A stretch of 64,000 bases of DNA from Microbacterium sp. NC79 (GTDB taxonomy: Bacteria; Actinomycetota; Actinomycetes; Actinomycetales; Microbacteriaceae), in NCBI RefSeq assembly GCF_019061125.1, contig NZ_JAHQYI010000001.1, positions 744,001-808,000 on the forward strand, in the 5' to 3' direction. The notes beneath the pieces are model-generated. The model saw nothing but the letters and a program-made list of their open reading frames with translations. It ran no database searches and had not been told where the DNA came from. The position numbers were made by a program, and so were the translations under genes. Positions 9,683 through 18,357 of the stretch are shown here, piece by piece (the first letter of the stretch is position 1; every line of letters begins with the position of its first letter).

Positions 9683-10609
9683 TTGGCCGAATCCCCGTCG
9701 CTCTTTGCGAACGTTCCGCGATCGGAGTTTGACGTCCCTGGTCGAAGCCGCGGTCTGCTCGACGTGGTGCGATGGCGATACTTGCTGAAGCTCCTGGTCC
9801 GCACGGGTGTGACGACGCGCTACCGCAACTCCGTACTGGGATGGACCTGGTCGTATGTGCGCCCAGCCGCCCAATTCCTGGTCTTCTGGGTTGTCATGGG
9901 GCTCCTCCTCGACCTCGGCCGAGGGGTGCCAAACTACGCTGTCTACTTGTTCAGCGGAATCATCGTGATCAACCTGTTCAGCGAGGCATTCAAGAATGCG
10001 ACGACGTCGATTGTCGGTAATGCTCCGTTGGTGCGAAAGGTTTATTTGCCCCGCCAATTGTTCGCGGTATCCGCGGTGATTGTGGCGCTGACACACTTCC
10101 TCCCACAGCTGGGTTTGCTCGCCATTGTTTGTTTGGTGATGGGGTGGTGGGCGCAGTTCTCGCTATTGCAGATCGTGGCCGTTATCGCTGCGGTCGTTCT
10201 CACGATGCTTTTTGCACTCGGACTTGGGCTCTTCTTCGGAGCCATCAACGTGCGGTTCCGGGATTCCGAGAACATCGTCGAGCTATTGCTGATGTTGGCG
10301 ACCTGGGCATCTCCGGTTCTGTACCACTGGACTATGGTTGCTGACGCAGCGCAGAAGATCGGTGCCAATTGGATCACTCAGATTTATCTGCTCAATCCGA
10401 TCACGCAGGCTGTCGAACTCTTCCACTTCGCATTCTGGGTACCCGTGACTGATCTTGCGCATTCAGACAACGCGGTTATCCAGGCGAACCCGGTCGCGCC
10501 AGACATGCTCTCAAACACACTGTGGGCGTTTGTCATTGCTCTTGGTGTCTTTGCGTTGGGCCAGCTTGTGTTCCGCAAGCTTGAAGGAAGGTTTGCGCAG
10601 GACCTATGA
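9683..10609 (+). CDS. wzm: ABC-2 type polysaccharide exporter permease (Wzm), system 1
   Basis: Integral membrane component of an ABC exporter that moves lipid-linked glycans outward. It has about 308 residues and six predicted membrane segments after an amphipathic N-terminus. The ABC-2 motif LKLLVRTGVTTRYRNSVLGWTWSYVRP precedes the first segment. I prefer TTG 9683 (LAESPSLF) because AGAGG lies 5 nt upstream; GTG 9644 would add 13 residues without a ribosome binding site. Its end overlaps the Wzt gene by 4 nt. Confidence 0.9.
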   Translation: MAESPSLFANVPRSEFDVPGRSRGLLDVVRWRYLLKLLVRTGVTTRYRNSVLGWTWSYVRPAAQFLVFWVVMGLLLDLGRGVPNYAVYLFSGIIVINLFSEAFKNATTSIVGNAPLVRKVYLPRQLFAVSAVIVALTHFLPQLGLLAIVCLVMGWWAQFSLLQIVAVIAAVVLTMLFALGLGLFFGAINVRFRDSENIVELLLMLATWASPVLYHWTMVADAAQKIGANWITQIYLLNPITQAVELFHFAFWVPVTDLAHSDNAVIQANPVAPDMLSNTLWAFVIALGVFALGQLVFRKLEGRFAQDL

Positions 10610-11346
10610 GTGCATCGATGATTACGTCGCGACCCAGCGTCATTCTCCAAAACGTCAAGAAAACATTCACCCTTAACCACGCGTTCTCTCTGAAAGACAC
10701 GATGGTTGCCCTCGTGCGCGGACGCAAACGTACGAGCTCATTCGAAGCGCTCAGTGGCGTCGACCTTGTCATCAACGAGGGAGAATCTGTTGCGATTCTC
10801 GGCCTCAACGGGTCGGGCAAGTCAACGATGCTCAAGCTCGTCTCGGGTGTCATGCAGCCTGACGAAGGCGAAGTACTGACACGCGGTCGTGTGGCTGGCC
10901 TTATCGAGGTTGGTGCTGGCTTCCACCCTGAACTCTCCGGGCGTGAAAACGTGTTCTTGAACGCCGCCATCCTCGGTATGAAGCAGCACGAGATCGAAGA
11001 GCGTTACGACGACATCGTCAAGTTCAGCGGTATCGAGCAGTTTATTGACCAAGAGGTCAAGCACTACTCATCAGGCATGTTTATGCGTCTTGCCTTCTCC
11101 GTCGCGATTCACGTCGAACTTGACGTGCTCCTCGTCGACGAAATTCTTTCCGTCGGTGACGCGCCGTTCCGCGAGAAGTGCCGGGATAAATTCCAGGAAC
11201 TGATTGCGCAGCGCAAAACGCTTGTCGTCGTGAGCCACGACGCCGAAATGGTACGTGAACTGTGCACACGCGGCGTCGTGGTGCACAAGGGTCAGATCAT
11301 TTTCGACGGCGACATTGACAATGCGCTCGCAAGGATCGAAGGGTGA
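10606..11346 (+). CDS. wzt: Polysaccharide ABC exporter ATPase (Wzt), system 1, lacking a carbohydrate-binding domain
   Basis: ATPase partner of the preceding Wzm. The protein is 246 residues, so it consists of the nucleotide-binding domain only. Walker A is GLNGSGKST at 66-74, the signature is YSSGMFMRLAFSVA near 154, Walker B is VLLVDEILSVGD near 174-185, and the H-loop is VVSHD. A long C-terminal carbohydrate-binding domain, as in O-antigen Wzt proteins that recognise chain ends, is absent. It overlaps both neighbours by 4 nt. Confidence 0.93.
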   Translation: MSASMITSRPSVILQNVKKTFTLNHAFSLKDTMVALVRGRKRTSSFEALSGVDLVINEGESVAILGLNGSGKSTMLKLVSGVMQPDEGEVLTRGRVAGLIEVGAGFHPELSGRENVFLNAAILGMKQHEIEERYDDIVKFSGIEQFIDQEVKHYSSGMFMRLAFSVAIHVELDVLLVDEILSVGDAPFREKCRDKFQELIAQRKTLVVVSHDAEMVRELCTRGVVVHKGQIIFDGDIDNALARIEG

Positions 11347-13268
11347 TTGCCGAGTGGGCTGGCTCTAGCTATGTGATCGCGCTTGCCGCTGGCCTCATCT
11401 TCGCTCCCGGCCTTGCGCTGCTTGCCATCGTACGAGTACGCGGACTCATGCTCGTCGCGTTTGCACCGGTCATGAGCGTCGCGATGATCAGTGTTTCCGC
11501 GCTCGTCCTAGACCTGGCTGGCATTGGGTGGACACCGGTGGCATTCGGCGCAGCCATGATCGTGATGTTCGCTGTCGGCCTCATTATGCGCTGGCTCGCG
11601 CCGATGCCGCACAGCGAGCGGGGACATCGGGAATGGTTCGTCGCAATCGCGATTGCGATCGGCGGGTTTCTCACGCTGTGGCGACTGATTGCTTATATTC
11701 AGCACCCCGATGGCATTTCGCAATCGAATGACGCGATTTTCCATCTGAACGCCGTTCGATACATTCTCGAGACTCACTCGGCGTCGGCACTCGATGTCAG
11801 CGGGTTCATCGGCGGCACCGGGTTCTATCCGGCCGCATGGCATGGGATCACTTCGATGCTCGTGCTGATCTCCGGTGCGGACATTGCGGTGGCCGCAAAC
11901 GCCGTCACCCTGGTGGTCGGTGCAGCGATTTGGCCACTGGGAATTGCCTGGTTGACGAAGGTCATTTTCCGGTCCGATTCGGCCGCGGCGGCCGCTGGTA
12001 TTCTCGCCGCAGCCCTCCAGACCTTCCCCATCCTGATGTTCCAGTGGGGGGTTCTGTACCCGAACGCACTGTCAACCGCAATGCTTCCGGCCGCGTTGGC
12101 TGTTGTGCTGTCGATTCCTGAGTGGCTGCGCCTTCGTGCGGATTGGCGCACCTGGCTCCTGTCGGCGCTCTTGGTCATGACCTCCGTTGGAGCAATTGCG
12201 CTTGCACAACCGGCAACGCTTCTGGCCGGCGGCCTGGTCGTATCGATCTGGTTGACCTCTCAGATCGTGCGCTCGTCCGTCCGGATCATCGTGAAGCTAG
12301 CAGCTATTGCCGTGACGTGGGGTGGCCTTGCGGTGGTCTGGTACTTCTTCGCGCATTCGACAAGCGGTAGCCACTGGGGTCCGTTCCGAGGGCGGTTGCA
12401 AGCCGGCCTCGACATTTTGACGAACGCACATATTTTCATGGCCCCGGCAATTGCCGTCAGCGTGTTCATGCTGATCGGTCTCGTTGTCGCTACGCTCACC
12501 GCAGCGAATCGGTGGGTCGTTGTTGCCTGGGCCGGTATTTCCGCGCTTTACTTTGTTGCGGCTACCGTTGGTCGCGACTTCATTCGCGTCGAATTGCTTG
12601 GCGCCTGGTACGCAGATCCGTATCGCGTCGCCGCGCTGGCACCGCTGCTCACGATTCCGCTCGCTGCATACGGCCTCGCGATCACCGTCCGCAAGGCGAC
12701 AGGCTGGTGGGCCGCCCGATCGGGTCGTGAAACTTCAGATCGGTCAGACTCGTGGCTGACCGTGGGCGTCGCGTCACTCGTCATGATCGTGATCACGCTG
12801 TTGCGACCGGTCCCGATGCCAACGCTCTACGGGGAGTTCGAAACAGAATCACTCTACGTCGAAGGTGACTCAACGTATTTGTCAACGGACGAGCGTCAGA
12901 TGCTTGAATCGTTGGACGAACTTTTGCCTGCTGACGCGCGGGTGATCGCAAACCCCAGCACCGGTTCTGGGTTCGGCTACATGCTGAGTGGTCTGGACGT
13001 AAACCCGAAAACATGGGCACCGCCCGTGAACGAAGACTGGTGGATTCTGGCGGAATCGTTGCGCGACGTCGCATCCGTGCCAGAAGTTTGTGACGCGTTG
13101 GCTACGTTCGGGAGCCCACAGTACGTTCTCGACTTCGGAATCGGCGGTACGGAACCAGGGCGCTATGAGATGCCGGGTATGACTGACTTTGACGGCCAGC
13201 CCGGATTCTCGAAAGTCGCCGGCGTCGGAGACGTGTCAGTGTGGCAGATCACTGCGTGCGCTGAGTAG
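11343..13268 (+). CDS. DUF6541-family multi-spanning membrane protein, copy 1
   Basis: This 641-residue protein has roughly 13 hydrophobic segments and a C-terminal extracytoplasmic domain ending in VWQITACAE. The first loop carries SNDAIFHLNAVRYIL and then GFYPAAWHGI, a Asp...HLN...WH pattern that resembles acidic first loops of GT-C glycosyltransferases. I infer, but cannot show, that it uses a polyprenyl-phosphate sugar. It is translationally coupled to Wzt and precedes a DPM1-like synthase. A clear paralogue lies at 27182-29104. Confidence 0.8.
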   Translation: MIAEWAGSSYVIALAAGLIFAPGLALLAIVRVRGLMLVAFAPVMSVAMISVSALVLDLAGIGWTPVAFGAAMIVMFAVGLIMRWLAPMPHSERGHREWFVAIAIAIGGFLTLWRLIAYIQHPDGISQSNDAIFHLNAVRYILETHSASALDVSGFIGGTGFYPAAWHGITSMLVLISGADIAVAANAVTLVVGAAIWPLGIAWLTKVIFRSDSAAAAAGILAAALQTFPILMFQWGVLYPNALSTAMLPAALAVVLSIPEWLRLRADWRTWLLSALLVMTSVGAIALAQPATLLAGGLVVSIWLTSQIVRSSVRIIVKLAAIAVTWGGLAVVWYFFAHSTSGSHWGPFRGRLQAGLDILTNAHIFMAPAIAVSVFMLIGLVVATLTAANRWVVVAWAGISALYFVAATVGRDFIRVELLGAWYADPYRVAALAPLLTIPLAAYGLAITVRKATGWWAARSGRETSDRSDSWLTVGVASLVMIVITLLRPVPMPTLYGEFETESLYVEGDSTYLSTDERQMLESLDELLPADARVIANPSTGSGFGYMLSGLDVNPKTWAPPVNEDWWILAESLRDVASVPEVCDALATFGSPQYVLDFGIGGTEPGRYEMPGMTDFDGQPGFSKVAGVGDVSVWQITACAE

Positions 13269-13287
13269 AGTCCGCCAGCGAGCCAGG

Positions 13288-13293
13288 TAAGCT
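13288..13293 (+). promoter_or_regulatory. Candidate -10 element of a leaderless internal promoter
   Basis: TAAGCT ends 7 nt before the ATG of the glycosyltransferase at 13301. There is no clear Shine-Dalgarno, suggesting an internal promoter in the operon. Confidence 0.35.
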
Positions 13294-13300
13294 TGAAACG

Positions 13301-14032
13301 ATGGAAATTGTGGACCACTCCGTTCTCATCGTCATACCGGCGTTGAATGAACAAGAGTCTGTCGCGGACGTGGTCCGCGACGTTCACGCGGCCGTGCCGA
13401 CGGCGACGTGCGTGGTCATTGACGACGGTTCAACCGACGGCACGGTAGCCGCGGCTACGGCTGCGGGCGCCACAGTACTCGCGTTGCCATTTAACCTCGG
13501 GGTCGGGGGAGCGATGCGTGCTGGCTTCCGGTATGCGAGAGCTAACGGCTACGACGTGGTTGTGCAGGTCGATGCTGACGGCCAACATGATCCTCGACTC
13601 GTTCCGACGCTCGTTGCGGGTCTTGATGATGCTGACATCGTCATTGGGGCGCGGTTCGCCGGTGTTGGCGACTACGGTGTGCGTGGCCCTCGCAAGTGGG
13701 CCATGAAGACGCTGGCCATGGTGATCGGCGCCATCGCGCGTCAGAAGCTCACCGATGTCACCAGCGGATTTAAAGCTGCTGGGCCTCGTGCTGTGGACCT
13801 GTTCGCCGACAACTATCCCGCAGAGTATCTCGGCGACACGATTGAGGCGCTTGTTATCGCGGCTCGCAGTGGCATGCGTATTCGGCAAATTCCCGTAGCC
13901 ATGCGTGCGCGACAGGGCGGCGAACCCTCACACGGTCCCATCAAATCTGCCGTCTACCTGGTGCGCGCGGGTGCCGCACTCCTATTGGCGATGATGCGTC
14001 CTCGAGTGACCGTCGCCGAGGTGAAATCGTGA
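13301..14032 (+). CDS. GT2 polyprenyl-phosphate glycosyltransferase (DPM1-like)
   Basis: This 243-residue GT-A enzyme probably transfers a sugar from a nucleotide donor to polyprenyl phosphate on the cytosolic face. Motifs are VLIVIPALNEQESV at the N-terminus, VVIDDGSTDGT, NLGVGGAMRAGF, VVQVDADGQHDP with the DxD metal site, and DVTSGFKAAG. There is no long C-terminal membrane domain. The next gene encodes a DUF2304 membrane protein, a common partner of such synthases; the two overlap by 4 nt. Confidence 0.9.
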   Translation: MEIVDHSVLIVIPALNEQESVADVVRDVHAAVPTATCVVIDDGSTDGTVAAATAAGATVLALPFNLGVGGAMRAGFRYARANGYDVVVQVDADGQHDPRLVPTLVAGLDDADIVIGARFAGVGDYGVRGPRKWAMKTLAMVIGAIARQKLTDVTSGFKAAGPRAVDLFADNYPAEYLGDTIEALVIAARSGMRIRQIPVAMRARQGGEPSHGPIKSAVYLVRAGAALLLAMMRPRVTVAEVKS

Positions 14033-14418
14033 ACCCCATGACCTACGCATTCGGTATTGTTGCGGCGCTTCTGACGCTGATCGCAATTATTGAGCTTACG
14101 CGTCGTGGTACGTTGCGCGAGCGGCATGCGCTCTGGTGGTTTGTCGGCGGCACGCTCGCGTTGATTATCGCCATTTTTCCGCAGATCCTCACCAGCACGG
14201 CGCGACTACTGGGCATTTCGATTCCCACCAACCTCGCCTTCTTCGTTGCCATCGGTCTGCTGTTCCTGGTCTCGCTCCAGTACGGTGCTGAGCTCACCAG
14301 GGTGGAGGAGAAGCTACGAGCTTTGGCAGAACAGAGCGCTTTCCAAGATCGTCGTCTTGCAGACCTCGAAGCGCGATTGAATGAGAAGGCAACAGACTCA
14401 AACGAGGACGCACCGTGA
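14029..14418 (+). CDS. DUF2304 small membrane protein
   Basis: A 129-residue protein with three hydrophobic segments (about 5-22, 35-53 and 68-86) and a cytosolic charged tail predicted to form a short coiled coil around LTRVEEKLRALAEQSAFQDRRLADLEARL. DUF2304 proteins usually accompany DPM1-like glycosyltransferases and may anchor them or help move the lipid-linked sugar; that role is inferred. It is coupled to both neighbours by 4-nt overlaps. Confidence 0.88.
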   Translation: MNPMTYAFGIVAALLTLIAIIELTRRGTLRERHALWWFVGGTLALIIAIFPQILTSTARLLGISIPTNLAFFVAIGLLFLVSLQYGAELTRVEEKLRALAEQSAFQDRRLADLEARLNEKATDSNEDAP

Positions 14419-15638
14419 GCCGCGTCGTTATCGTCACTCGTCTGTACCCGCCTGAGGTCGGTGCCGGCGCCTTTCGTCTAGGTGCGCTTGGGCGTGCCGT
14501 TGCTCGTGAAGGCTCAGAGGTCACCGTGCTGACGACACGTCCGCCCAAGCACGCGCCGCGTACCCCCGATCCGACTGACGTCACCATCAAGCGGTGGCCC
14601 GTGCTACGTGACCGCGGCGGCAACGTGAGAGGCTACGTGCAGTACGCGTCATTCGACGCTCCGGCAGCTGTCCGTTCGCTGTTCACGCGATATGACGTCG
14701 CGGTTGCCGAGTCGCCGCCGACGACGGGACTCGTGGTTGCCATCGCTTCGTGGCTCAAGCGCAAGCCGTTTGTGTACTACGCCGCGGATGTCTGGACAGA
14801 CGGAGTTGCCTCCATGGGCGCGGCGCGCATTGTCGTCAGCATCATGCGGTTCATGGAACGCGCTGTGTTGCGCCGCGCGGCTGCCACAATTTCCGTTTCT
14901 GATGAAGTTACTGAGCGCCTCGTTCTGCTCGGTGCCGATCGCGACCGGGTTGCCACTGTCGGTAACGGCATTGCGACTGACATTTTTCACCCCGACGTCC
15001 CAACGCCGGACGAAGACGGAACCTATTTTGTCTACACCGGGACGATGAGCGAGTGGCAGCAGCCCGATATCTTCGTGCGTGCCTTTGCCTCGATTGCGCG
15101 GGAATACCCGCATGTTCGACTGAAGTTCTTCGGACAGGGCGCCGTTGAGGGCGCATTGCGTGACGTCGCTGACGAGCTCGTTCCTGGCCGCGTCGATTTC
15201 GGTGGCGTAGTGAGCCCGGCGGAATCCGCGTCCTGGATCAAGGGTGCTGTTGGCGCTCTGGTCAGCATCGTTCCTGGCATTGGGTATGACTTTGCCAAAC
15301 CCACGAAGACATACGCGGCTGCCGCTGTGGGCACCCCCGTGCTCTTTGCCGGGCCGAACACAGGGGGTGCTCTGGTGCGCGACGCAGACCTTGGCATGTC
15401 GACCGAGTTCACTGTTGAAGCCGTTGCAGCTGCCATGCGCACGATGCTCGCTGATGAGGCCCAAGGAATCCGCGAGGCGGAACGTAAACGCCGGAGCACA
15501 TGGGCGCGCGAAAACGTGTCTCTGTCTGCCGTTGCTCACCGTGTCGCCCAAGTAATCGCTCAGGTTTCCAGCTCCCGCGCGAGTAGGATGGACACCGCGT
15601 CCTCGTTGGGAACCGAAGATAGGAACACCGCATCGTGA
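14415..15638 (+). CDS. GT4-family glycosyltransferase (WcaI-like)
   Basis: A 407-residue GT-B enzyme. The N-terminus is VVIVTRLYPPEVGAGAFRLG, typical of WcaI-like and fucosamine-transferase-like proteins. The C-terminal half contains YFVYTGTMSEWQQPDIFVRAF and a donor-site region DFAKPTKTYAAAAVGTPVLF. It probably adds a sugar to the growing lipid-linked unit; donor and acceptor are unknown. It ends with a 4-nt overlap on the acetyltransferase gene that begins a nucleotide-sugar subset. Confidence 0.87.
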   Translation: MSRVVIVTRLYPPEVGAGAFRLGALGRAVAREGSEVTVLTTRPPKHAPRTPDPTDVTIKRWPVLRDRGGNVRGYVQYASFDAPAAVRSLFTRYDVAVAESPPTTGLVVAIASWLKRKPFVYYAADVWTDGVASMGAARIVVSIMRFMERAVLRRAAATISVSDEVTERLVLLGADRDRVATVGNGIATDIFHPDVPTPDEDGTYFVYTGTMSEWQQPDIFVRAFASIAREYPHVRLKFFGQGAVEGALRDVADELVPGRVDFGGVVSPAESASWIKGAVGALVSIVPGIGYDFAKPTKTYAAAAVGTPVLFAGPNTGGALVRDADLGMSTEFTVEAVAAAMRTMLADEAQGIREAERKRRSTWARENVSLSAVAHRVAQVIAQVSSSRASRMDTASSLGTEDRNTAS

Positions 15639-16246
15639 CTGCCGAATTGCCCGTCCGTATCGTAGACACGGCAGATGTAGCTAATGGTGCCAGTATCGGA
15701 GCAGGCTCCAGCATTTGGCACCTCGCGCAGGTGCGCGAGGGCGTACAGATGGGCGAGAACTGTATCGTCGGGCGCGGCGCCTACATCGGTACCGGTGTTG
15801 TCATGGGCGACAACTGCAAGGTACAGAATTACGCGCTCGTATACGAACCAGCGAAGCTTGGCAACGGTGTCTTCATCGGTCCGGCCGTTGTACTGACGAA
15901 TGACACCTACCCGCGTGCGATTAACCCGGATGGAACCATCAAGAGCGCGCACGACTGGGAGCCGGTGGGCGTCACGATTGAGCAGGGCGCATCGATCGGC
16001 GCGCGCGCAACGTGTGTGGCTCCGGTAACCATCGGCGCCTGGGCGACAGTTGCCGCCGGTGCCGTTGTGGTCAAAGATGTGCCAGCGCATGCACTCGTCG
16101 TCGGAGTACCGGCGAAGCGCATCGGCTGGGTGGGTAAGGCGGGTACGCCGCTTCAACCCACTGACGAAGAAAATGTGTGGGTTTGCCCCACCACTGGCAC
16201 TCGCTACGTCGAGTCCAACGAAACATTGCAAGAGGAGTCCGCGTGA
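15635..16246 (+). CDS. wbpD: Left-handed beta-helix N-acetyltransferase (WbpD/WlbB-like)
   Basis: Probable UDP-2-acetamido-3-amino-2,3-dideoxyglucuronate N-acetyltransferase. The 203-residue sequence shows hexapeptide repeats from residue 14 (VANGASIGAGSSIWHLAQVR). It has the WbpD-type stretch CKVQNYALVYEPAKLGNGVF, then GPAVVLTNDTYPRA and the helix end VPAHALVVGVPAKRIGWVG. It overlaps the aminotransferase gene by 4 nt, and an oxidoreductase follows: the D-E-B order fits the diacetamido-uronate pathway. Confidence 0.88.
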   Translation: MTAELPVRIVDTADVANGASIGAGSSIWHLAQVREGVQMGENCIVGRGAYIGTGVVMGDNCKVQNYALVYEPAKLGNGVFIGPAVVLTNDTYPRAINPDGTIKSAHDWEPVGVTIEQGASIGARATCVAPVTIGAWATVAAGAVVVKDVPAHALVVGVPAKRIGWVGKAGTPLQPTDEENVWVCPTTGTRYVESNETLQEESA

Positions 16247-17340
16247 CTGAATTCATTCCACCCGCAAAGCCGATCATTGGTGACGAAGAGCGCGCGGCTG
16301 TTGACCGTGTTCTCCGCAGCGGGATGATAGCTCAGGGCCCTGAAGTCGCCGCCTTCGAAAAGGAGTTCAGCGACTACTTTGTGCCTGGTCGTCCGTCGGT
16401 TGCTGTGAACAGTGGTACCTCCGGTCTCCACCTTGGCTTGCTGGCTTCGGGTGTCGGTCCTGGCGACGAAGTCATTGTTCCGTCGTTCACCTTCGCTGCC
16501 ACAGGTAACTCTGTCGCTCTCACGGGCGCTACGCCTGTGTTCGCGGACATTGAGCCAGAGACCTTCACGCTTGACCCGGCGTCGGTTGAAGCATCGATCA
16601 CGAGCCGGACCAAGGGCATCATGCCGGTTCACCTGTATGGCCACCCGGCACACATGCGCGAACTTCGCGCAATCGCCGACAAGCACGGCATCCGCCTGTA
16701 CGAAGATGCTGCTCAGGCTCACGGAGCTGCCTTGCATGGTGAGCCGGTCGGCTCTTTCGGTGACTTCGCGATGTTCTCGCTGTACCCGACGAAGAACATG
16801 ACGAGCGGTGAGGGCGGCATGATCGTCGCTGCCGACGAGAAGATCGCGCGCATGGCGCGGTTGCTGCGTAGCCAGGGCATGGAGAAGCAGTACGAGAACG
16901 AGATCGTCGGTTTCAACGCTCGTATGACTGACATTCACGCGGCGATCGGCCGCGTGCAACTCACCAAGGTCGGAGCCTGGACGAAGACTCGCCAGGAGAA
17001 CGCGGCGTTCCTCGACGCCAACCTGCAGGGGGTTATCGTTCCTCCGGTTGCTGAGGGTGCAACGCACGTCTATCACCAGTACACGATCCGTGTCGCGGAT
17101 GACCGCGACGGGTTCGTCGCAGCGCTGAAGAGCGAGCACAACGTCGGTGCAGGCGTCTACTACCCGATTCCTAACCACCGTCTGCCGTCGCTTGCGCCGT
17201 ACGCTCCGGGCCTCGACCTGCCGGAGACCGAGCGCGCCGCTCGCGAAGTCATTTCGTTGCCGGTGCACCCGTCGCTTTCGCAGAGTGACCTTGACCGCAT
17301 CGTTGCGGCGGTCAACGCGGTCTCAAAGGCTGGTGCATAA
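16243..17340 (+). CDS. wbpE: DegT/DnrJ/EryC1/StrS sugar aminotransferase (WbpE-like)
   Basis: PLP-dependent aminotransferase of 365 residues that probably converts a UDP-3-keto-uronate to the 3-amino sugar. Key features are NSGTSGLHLGLLASGVGPGD, VPSFTFAATGNSV, YEDAAQAHGA and the PLP lysine in SLYPTKNMTSGEGG (Lys184). A GTG start at 16243 overlaps the acetyltransferase stop, and its TAA stop shares a base with the ATG of the next gene. Context with WbpB-like and WbpD-like enzymes supports the substrate assignment, which otherwise would be open in this family. Confidence 0.92.
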   Translation: MTEFIPPAKPIIGDEERAAVDRVLRSGMIAQGPEVAAFEKEFSDYFVPGRPSVAVNSGTSGLHLGLLASGVGPGDEVIVPSFTFAATGNSVALTGATPVFADIEPETFTLDPASVEASITSRTKGIMPVHLYGHPAHMRELRAIADKHGIRLYEDAAQAHGAALHGEPVGSFGDFAMFSLYPTKNMTSGEGGMIVAADEKIARMARLLRSQGMEKQYENEIVGFNARMTDIHAAIGRVQLTKVGAWTKTRQENAAFLDANLQGVIVPPVAEGATHVYHQYTIRVADDRDGFVAALKSEHNVGAGVYYPIPNHRLPSLAPYAPGLDLPETERAAREVISLPVHPSLSQSDLDRIVAAVNAVSKAGA

Positions 17341-18323
17341 TGACTCTTCGCGCTGGACTTCTCGGCGTCGGGATGATGGGACGCCACCACGCTCGCGTAC
17401 TGCGTGAGGTGGATGGCATCGAGCTCGTCGCGATTGCCGACCCCGGGGGAGACCCTCACAGCGTTGCGAAGGGCCTCCCGGTCCTGCCAGACGTTGACGC
17501 TCTCATCGAAGCTGGCATTGATATCGCCGTCGTGGCCGTTCCCACGCGCTTCCACGAGGAAGCAGCGTTGAAGCTTGCTGAAGCTGGGGTGCACACGCTC
17601 GTCGAAAAGCCGATCGCAGATTCTGTGGAGCAGGGCCAGCGCATGGTCGAAGCCTTCGAATCGCGCGGCCTTGTCGGAGCGGTTGGTCACGTCGAGCGCT
17701 TCAACCCGGCATTGCAGCAGATGCGTCGCCGCATCGAAGCAGGCGACCTCGGTGCTATTTACCAAATCGCAACGCGTCGACAGGGGCCCTTCCCTTCTCG
17801 AATCGCTGATGTTGGTGTTGGCAAGGACCTCGCTTCGCACGATATTGACCTCACGGCATGGGTCGTGCAGAGCGACTTCACGACGGTGTTCGGACAGACC
17901 GCGTTCAAGAGCGGTCGCGAGTACGAAGACATGATCGCGATCACAGGTCGCCTGGCAAACGGCGTCATCACGAGCCACCTGGTCAACTGGCTGAGCCCCA
18001 TGAAGGAACGCCTCACCGTTGTGACGGGTGAGAAAGGCGCGTTCATCGCCGACACGTCGACCGGTGACCTTACCTTCTACGCCAACGGAACGATCGACCT
18101 CGAGTGGGAGTCGATGGCGCAGTTCCGCGGTGTTTCGGAAGGCGATGTCACACGATTCGCCTTTGCAAAGCGCGAACCACTCCGTGTAGAGCACGAAGCC
18201 TTCCGCGACGCCGTTCTGGGTAAAGAAAGCGATGTCGTTACGATGACGCAGGGTCTGCGCACCCTGCGAGTCGTTGAGGCCGCGCTGGAGTCGGCACGGA
18301 CCAACAGCGTCTTCACGCTTTGA
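17340..18323 (+). CDS. wbpB: Gfo/Idh/MocA oxidoreductase (WbpB-like UDP-sugar 3-dehydrogenase)
   Basis: NAD(P)-dependent sugar dehydrogenase of 327 residues. The Rossmann motif is GLLGVGMMGRHHARVL at the N-terminus, the family motif is LVEKPIADSVEQG, and GHVERFNPALQQM is characteristic of the WbpB/WlbA-like group. It would oxidise C3 of UDP-GlcNAcA before the DegT aminotransferase acts. It directly follows that gene. Assignment to the WbpB branch rests on family pattern plus gene context. Confidence 0.88.
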   Translation: MTLRAGLLGVGMMGRHHARVLREVDGIELVAIADPGGDPHSVAKGLPVLPDVDALIEAGIDIAVVAVPTRFHEEAALKLAEAGVHTLVEKPIADSVEQGQRMVEAFESRGLVGAVGHVERFNPALQQMRRRIEAGDLGAIYQIATRRQGPFPSRIADVGVGKDLASHDIDLTAWVVQSDFTTVFGQTAFKSGREYEDMIAITGRLANGVITSHLVNWLSPMKERLTVVTGEKGAFIADTSTGDLTFYANGTIDLEWESMAQFRGVSEGDVTRFAFAKREPLRVEHEAFRDAVLGKESDVVTMTQGLRTLRVVEAALESARTNSVFTL

Positions 18324-18357
18324 ACTCGCGCCGTACGGCGAGGGACGGGACTGATCG